A stretch of DNA of 64,000 nucleotides from Heterostelium album PN500. Taxonomy: Eukaryota; Evosea; Eumycetozoa; Acytosteliales; Acytosteliaceae. The stretch is taken from assembly GCF_000004825.1 (NCBI RefSeq), contig NW_008805071.1, positions 1,488,001 through 1,552,000 on the forward strand, given 5' to 3'. Positions 59,101 to 64,000 of the stretch are shown piece by piece. The notes below the pieces were generated by a model that saw only the letters and a list, made by a program, of their open reading frames with translations, was not told where the DNA came from and searched no databases. Made by a program: the position numbers and the translations under genes. Numbering within the stretch: the stretch's first letter is position 1; the number at the start of each line of letters is the position of its first letter.

Positions 59101-60522
59101 ATGGAAAAACAACTTGAAGGTATCTACTATAAGGAGAATCAAGAATTAGTGAAGGAGCTGTCCAATGTCATGTCATTCGGTAAACATTTCTATGCGGACA
59201 GCTTGAAGTGTACATCGATGCCAACTCTCACCGCCAAGAAAATATTGAGTGGCAGTCTATCGTATCCCGCGACTGACGAGGAGGTGAAGCAGTTGGTCGA
59301 TGCCTCCGTGCGTGCACCTCACGGAAAGGGAACAGAGACGGTGGTCGACGAAAATGTTAGAAAAGTCTGGCAGATGGACAAGTCCTCATTCAAAGTCGCC
59401 GGTATCAATCCGATTCTCAATGAAATACTCCCAAAGATTGCTCAGGAGCTTGGAATGGCCGGAGAGAAGATCAAAGCCGATCTCTATAAGCTGTTGATCT
59501 ACGACAAGGGAGCATTCTTCTTGCCACACAAAGATTCAGAGAAAGTGGATCAGATGTTTGGAACTCTGGTTATCACACTGCCATGCGAGCACAAAGGTGG
59601 CGATCTCGTTATTTCACACTCTGGACAGGAGGATACTGTCTCACTGGAAAATTCTGATGCATCCACCCTCAGATACTGCGCATTCTACGCCGATTGTACA
59701 CACGAAGTGAAACCGGTCACCGATGGCAATCGTATATGTTTGGTCTACAATCTTTTGAAGTCAGGAAAGCGAGCACTCGAGGGGGTGGACATTGGCTCGA
59801 TGATCAAATCCCAGCAGATTGTGGCTGGCGTCGAGAAAATGGTGGAGAATATACTTGAGAAAACCGGTATAATGATCTATATTATGGAGCATAGCTATAC
59901 AACGAAAACACTGTCACTTGGCAAACTCAAGGGTAAAGACAAACCACATGCAGCGCTCTTTGGATCGATCGCTCAAAAATTGCAGGCCGTCCCGTGCATT
60001 GGAATGGTGGAGATTGAAGAGACTGGCTATCTCTATCACGATTGCGCACCAGTCTCGCTTCTACCAAGGACACAAGGACTGTTAGAGAAGAATAGCGATG
60101 TTATGGATCATCCAAAATTTACTTTTAGACTCAATAGTATCACTGGTTTCGATGGATTGTCAAGAAACGGTTTGGATATCGAAGCTCACTCTGTAATACC
60201 ATACAAATCACTAAGTGGTACCAAACCAAATCATAGAGCTATCACAAGTACTACTGGTAATGAAGGTAGCGAGTATGAAAGATCCTATTTAAGAGCTGCT
60301 GTTATTTTAATTAAAACTAAACCAGCCACTCCAAAAGAAACACCAACCCCTACACCAGCAGCAACAACAACACCTACAACTACTACACCAGCAACAACAA
60401 CAACAACACCTACAGCACCAACAACAACACCCACAGCATCAACACCTACTACAACAACACCACCATCAGAAGAAAACAAAGAAAGTGAAGAAGAACAACC
60501 AGTTAAAAAACAAAAAGTATAA
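59101..60522 (+). CDS. 2-oxoglutarate/Fe(II)-dependent dioxygenase-like protein
   Basis: A 473-residue intron-free protein of the prolyl-hydroxylase-like 2OG oxygenase superfamily. LYKLLIYDKGAFFLPHKDSE carries the HxD iron ligands His143 and Asp145. The third ligand is His201 in YADCTHEVKPV, and Arg211 in DGNRICLVYNL fits the 2-oxoglutarate-binding Arg. GTLVITLPCEHKGGDLVISH is the strand pair between them. All catalytic residues are thus present. Similar proteins are frequent in amoebae and fungi, but the substrate is unknown to me. Residues 220-400 form a second conserved part without a name. The tail is Thr/Pro/Ala repeats ending in an acidic then basic KKQKV, a possible nuclear signal. GC content is above that of its neighbours, and introns are absent. 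Transfer from elsewhere is possible but unproven. Confidence 0.82.
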   Translation: MEKQLEGIYYKENQELVKELSNVMSFGKHFYADSLKCTSMPTLTAKKILSGSLSYPATDEEVKQLVDASVRAPHGKGTETVVDENVRKVWQMDKSSFKVAGINPILNEILPKIAQELGMAGEKIKADLYKLLIYDKGAFFLPHKDSEKVDQMFGTLVITLPCEHKGGDLVISHSGQEDTVSLENSDASTLRYCAFYADCTHEVKPVTDGNRICLVYNLLKSGKRALEGVDIGSMIKSQQIVAGVEKMVENILEKTGIMIYIMEHSYTTKTLSLGKLKGKDKPHAALFGSIAQKLQAVPCIGMVEIEETGYLYHDCAPVSLLPRTQGLLEKNSDVMDHPKFTFRLNSITGFDGLSRNGLDIEAHSVIPYKSLSGTKPNHRAITSTTGNEGSEYERSYLRAAVILIKTKPATPKETPTPTPAATTTPTTTTPATTTTTPTAPTTTPTASTPTTTTPPSEENKESEEEQPVKKQKV

Positions 60523-61107
60523 TAAAATAAAATAAATTATTGTTTTTTTGTTCTTTTTTAACAATTAAATTGTATTTAACTCTTTAAAGTTTGAAAATAA
60601 ATTAGTTTATTTTAATATTTTTTTTCAGTTGAAAGTTTAGCAATGTAGTTATAATTATTATTCCAGAGTTGGCTGTGAGGAACACTAAAAATCATTCTTT
60701 TTTTTTTGTAGTTAAATAAATATTTTTTTTTCATACCAAGTGAATAAATACGTCACACATAATTTCCAAAAAAGCTTGTGGAATGGAACTTAAGTTCGTT
60801 TGCAAAATTTTGACGACAATAACAAAATTTGTTTAAGAATCTATTTATTAATCGATATTAATTTAAATCACCAACTTGATAAACGTGCACTGACACAATT
60901 ATGATTAGTGTATTTTATAAAACAATACTCTGTTTACAATAATCATATTATTATTATTATCACTTTCATTTTATATTTTATTTAAAAACTGTTTTTAGTT
61001 TATTTTTTATTTTTATTTTTTTTTAGACGACAAAAATTAATTAATTAAAAATCATTCATTCATTAATTAATAAATATATATATTGGTACCATTATTGATT
61101 GATTACG
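60523..61107. other. intergenic region
   Basis: AT-rich; 3' end of the dioxygenase and promoter of the carrier. No other signal. Confidence 0.5.
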
Positions 61108-62463
61108 ATGAGTAAAGTGAGTACATTACATTTTGTTTGATATAATATTTATCAATTTAACTAACATTCTTGTAAAAAACAAAAAACAACCTATAAATTT
61201 AGATAAAGATTGAGAAAAAAGAGGATGTTAATCATATAAATAACAACAATAATAATAGCAATAATATAAAACATGAAGCATCAATAACATCAATTACACC
61301 ACTGTCAACCAATGAATTCAGTGTAAAGAAACAAATGTTTGCCTCGATCATAGGTGGAATGGTTACTGCATTGGTAGTGACTCCACTCGATGTAGTCAAA
61401 ACAAGGCAACAGACATCATCTACAACACATCCATTTCACCTAAAAAGTACGATCACCTCTTTTTATACGATCACAAAGAGCGAGGGTGTATCTGCACTCT
61501 GGCGAGGACTGACACCCTCTCTTTTAATGACAATACCAAGTACTGCTATGTATGTAGTTAACATTTATTTTAATATATATATATAGCAAAGTTTAAACTG
61601 ATACTAACTTATTAATACTACTCAATTCTACAGATATTTTACAACATATGAACATTTAAAACAAAATCTATCGAAATTCAAGAAAGAAGATGACGATAAT
61701 ATATATTTGGTGCCGTTGGTAGCCGGTTCACTTGCAAGAGTGATATCGGCATCGGTTACATCGCCTTTCGAGTTGATCCGAACAAATTCACAAGGTATCT
61801 CTAAAACCAATCTCATTCCAATGATTAGAGATATTGTTAACAACGTTGGTCTCACTGGACTGTGGCGTGGTCTTTCACCAACTCTAATTCGTGATGTACC
61901 ATTCTCTGCATTCTATTGGTCAGGCTATGAGGTTTTTAAGGTAAACTAAATAATAATAATAATAATAATAATAATAAGTCATCAATTTGTATATAGTTAA
62001 CTAATTAGACTGTTCTTTGTCCTATCATTAATTATAGAATTACTTTAATACACGATATAATACAACAACAGCAACAACAACACTTAATCATAATAACAAT
62101 AATAAACCATCACCATTTTTAATTAATTTTACATCTGGTGCTCTGAGTGGATCGATTGCAGCAATTTTGACAACACCAATCGATGTAATAAAGACAAGAA
62201 TTCAAATGACAGTTCAACATAAACAGGTTGTAACAAATGCTGGATCATCGACAGGTACATCGCATATATTAAACTCGACATCACCAATCGAACACGCAAA
62301 ATCGATATACAAACAAGAAGGATGGGTTGGTCTCACTAAGGGAATGGTACCAAGAGTTGCAAAAGTTGCACCGGCATGTGCTATCATGGTTTCAACCTAC
62401 GAATGGGTAAAGTCAACACATTTCGAAGATTATTTAGGATCAATCAATAATAAACCTTCATAA
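61108..62463 (+). CDS. SLC25A39/40: mitochondrial carrier, SLC25A39/40 (Mtm1) type
   Basis: Exons 61108-61116, 61203-61549, 61634-61940 and 62038-62463 give 362 residues; the first exon has only three codons. SLC25A39/40 bring glutathione into mitochondria and support Fe-S protein and haem synthesis. The three carrier signatures are TPLDVVKTR, SPFELIRTN and TPIDVIKTR. SVKKQMFASIIGGMVTALVV, IYFTTYEHLK, RDVPFSAFYWSGYEVFK, INFTSGALSGSIAA and KVAPACAIMVSTYEWVK match the human proteins almost word for word. The match separates this subfamily from other carriers. An Asn-rich N-terminus and Thr/Asn insert (about 230-245) are local additions. It is convergent with the FYVE gene, 399 bp apart. Confidence 0.93.
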
Positions 62464-62862
62464 ATAAGATAAAAACCATCATCATTATATTATTATCGTA
62501 AGCCATTGAAAATCAAATGATTGATTATTTATTATTAATAATTAAACAAAAATATGATTGATTGATTTCGGTTTTTGAACAAATCATTCTGATATGGATA
62601 GACATAATCCTTACAATGATGAATCATTCATAAACCAATTATGTTTTCTTTTTTTTTTTTTTTAATTTTGTTTTGATTGTTTGATGTTTGGAATTGGTGG
62701 AGTCAAAAGAAGAACTTATTTTTACTTGAAATAAATCATCTTTCTTTAAATAATTGATTGGTTTGTTGTTGATTTACAAATATTATCTATTAGAATAATA
62801 ATTATGTTTTGTGATATTATTGCTGTTGTTATTGTTGCTCTTGCTATTTGTGATAATAAATC
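62464..62862. other. convergent 3' region
   Basis: AT-rich with a T run at about 62648-62663. Both genes end here. No other feature. Confidence 0.5.
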
Positions 62863-64000
62863 TTAATTAGACAAACTAAGAACATTTTGAGTTTGTTCAT
62901 GCTTTGTCCAAATATATTGTGCACATTGAATGCAAACCTTTACGCTTTCATGATAACCTTGTGCTTTTGCAGAATGACTACTACATTTAGAGCAAAATAA
63001 TTGTCCACAGTTTCTACAGTGATGCTATTTTTGCTATTAGTTGATTATTCAAATAATGATGATAGTATAATAATTTCAACTTACCCTTCTTCTAAAAAAT
63101 GTAAAGTTAATTTTACAGGTGAAACAATTTAGTGTTGATGCGTCAGGTTGCCACAAAGCCATACCATTCGGTGCAATATGATCGGTAATTGGATGTTTTG
63201 ATGGAGGATATTGTTGAAGCGGAACATTCTTTTGATTATTAGAATTTGATGTATCTAAAGATTTGTTACAATTATTATTATTACTGTTGTTGTTGTTGTT
63301 ATTATTACAATTACTATTATTATTATTATTAATGTTTGAATTCTGTCTTCTTAGTGGTTGTTCATGTTGTCGTTTGTACAATGTAAATTGCTCTTGAATC
63401 ACCGATATAAATGATTTATGATCGGTCACTGCAATTTGGAAGTCTTTCTTTGTCTGTTGAATGTGTTGTTTCATTTCATTGATACTGTATTTCAGTCGTT
63501 GCACTTCTGATCGGTAGTAATCGATATCTTCGTTGTTATTCTTGTGGTTACCGCCAGCAATACCACCGGATTTACTCAGTGGTCGGTCGTTCTTCTTTGA
63601 CTCTGACGCCAGTAGGTTCGACTCCAACTGCAATCCACGCAATCCTTGTATCCAATAGTACATCTCAATCTCAGTGGCTGCCCTCAGAGTATAGGTTCTC
63701 GGCTGTGTTCCAACACTGAAAATCCATTCGCTATTGCCGCTGTCACTCGAATTCAATCCGATACCGGTGTTGTGAAACGATATGATCGACCCGGACATTG
63801 ATATCGGTCGGTTTGAAGTGCTTGACATCGATCGAGACAGAGGGTTGTTCGCTCCTTTGCTGAGCGAGCCAGACACGGTTTCTTTTCCGCCGTCTCTTGA
63901 ATGGTCGCGGTCAGAACGTGAATTCGAACCGCTACTACCACCACTACTATTTACATCTGTCAGAGTCGAGAATAACGATTGATCGGATACCGTCGCTATA
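62863..64000 (-). CDS. PH and FYVE domain protein, 3' part (runs off right edge)
   Basis: Exons 63085-64000 (open at the edge; complete codons from 63999) and 62863-63024. The visible 359 residues start inside Ser-rich sequence. The segment ISFHNTGIGLNSSDSGNSEW with IFSVGTQPRTYTLRAATEIE and MYYWIQGLRG is the last strands and helix of a PH domain. A coiled coil (SEVQRLKYSINEMKQHIQQT) and an Asn run follow. A FYVE zinc finger closes the chain: WQPD, FRRRHHCRNCGQLFCSKCSS and VCIQCAQ supply the basic RRHHCR patch and eight zinc ligands. Such domains bind PI3P on endosomes, so this is probably an endosomal trafficking or signalling factor. The 60-bp intron splits the basic patch. The start and any catalytic domain lie to the right of the window. 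Confidence 0.88.

Overview
The window is nuclear DNA of a dictyostelid social amoeba. The evidence is very AT-rich non-coding DNA, short AT-rich introns (about 55-100 bp, GTAAGT/GTATGT donors), long Asn, Gln, Ser and Thr runs inside otherwise conserved eukaryotic proteins, an A-rich context before start codons, an actin-fragmin kinase, and the dictyostelid ankyrin-like family with the NRTEGC repeat. Coding parts are GC-richer than I expect for Dictyostelium discoideum, so another lineage (Cavenderia, Heterostelium or Tieghemostelium type) is likely. The species cannot be fixed from the sequence.

Layout. 0-9 kb: 5' part of TAF1 (-), PSMG4 (+), a leucine-rich-repeat protein with many Ser/Thr-Pro sites (-), and mitochondrial SUV3 helicase (-). 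9-12.4 kb: a decayed and an intact copy of the ankyrin-like family, with a tiny Cys-ended ORF and a strong hairpin between them. 12.6-17.4 kb: NVL-type AAA ATPase (+) and a Ser-rich protein with a winged-helix-like domain whose frame is broken once (-). 17.4-24.5 kb: a 7.1 kb gene-free divergent promoter region. 24.5-27.2 kb: ankyrin-repeat protein. 27.2-32.2 kb: a second long gene-free region, then a low-complexity protein. 33.5-36.4 kb: tandem pair of seven-TM genes. 36.7-42.9 kb: GST, membrane-anchored aldehyde dehydrogenase, C4-methylsterol oxidase and ketoacyl synthase. 42.9-47.4 kb: a third long gene-free region with one possible unrecognised spliced gene. 47.4-64 kb: actin-fragmin kinase, a glycosyltransferase-like protein, TSR2, HP1, a LYR protein, a WD40-pseudokinase fusion, SDE2, a 2OG-Fe(II) oxygenase, an SLC25A39/40 carrier and a PH-FYVE protein running off the right edge.

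Most genes are unrelated housekeeping neighbours, often convergent with 100-400 bp between them. Ribosome synthesis is represented by NVL and TSR2, mitochondrial function by SUV3, the LYR protein and the carrier, and chromatin and transcription by TAF1 and HP1. The three long non-coding stretches each lie before a regulatory-looking gene and hold repeated G/T or C/A motifs like G-box factor sites, so they are probably large developmental promoters. Exon limits were worked out by hand from splice signals, frame and family alignment from memory. No database search was run. I found no virus-like element, CRISPR array, rRNA or tRNA gene.
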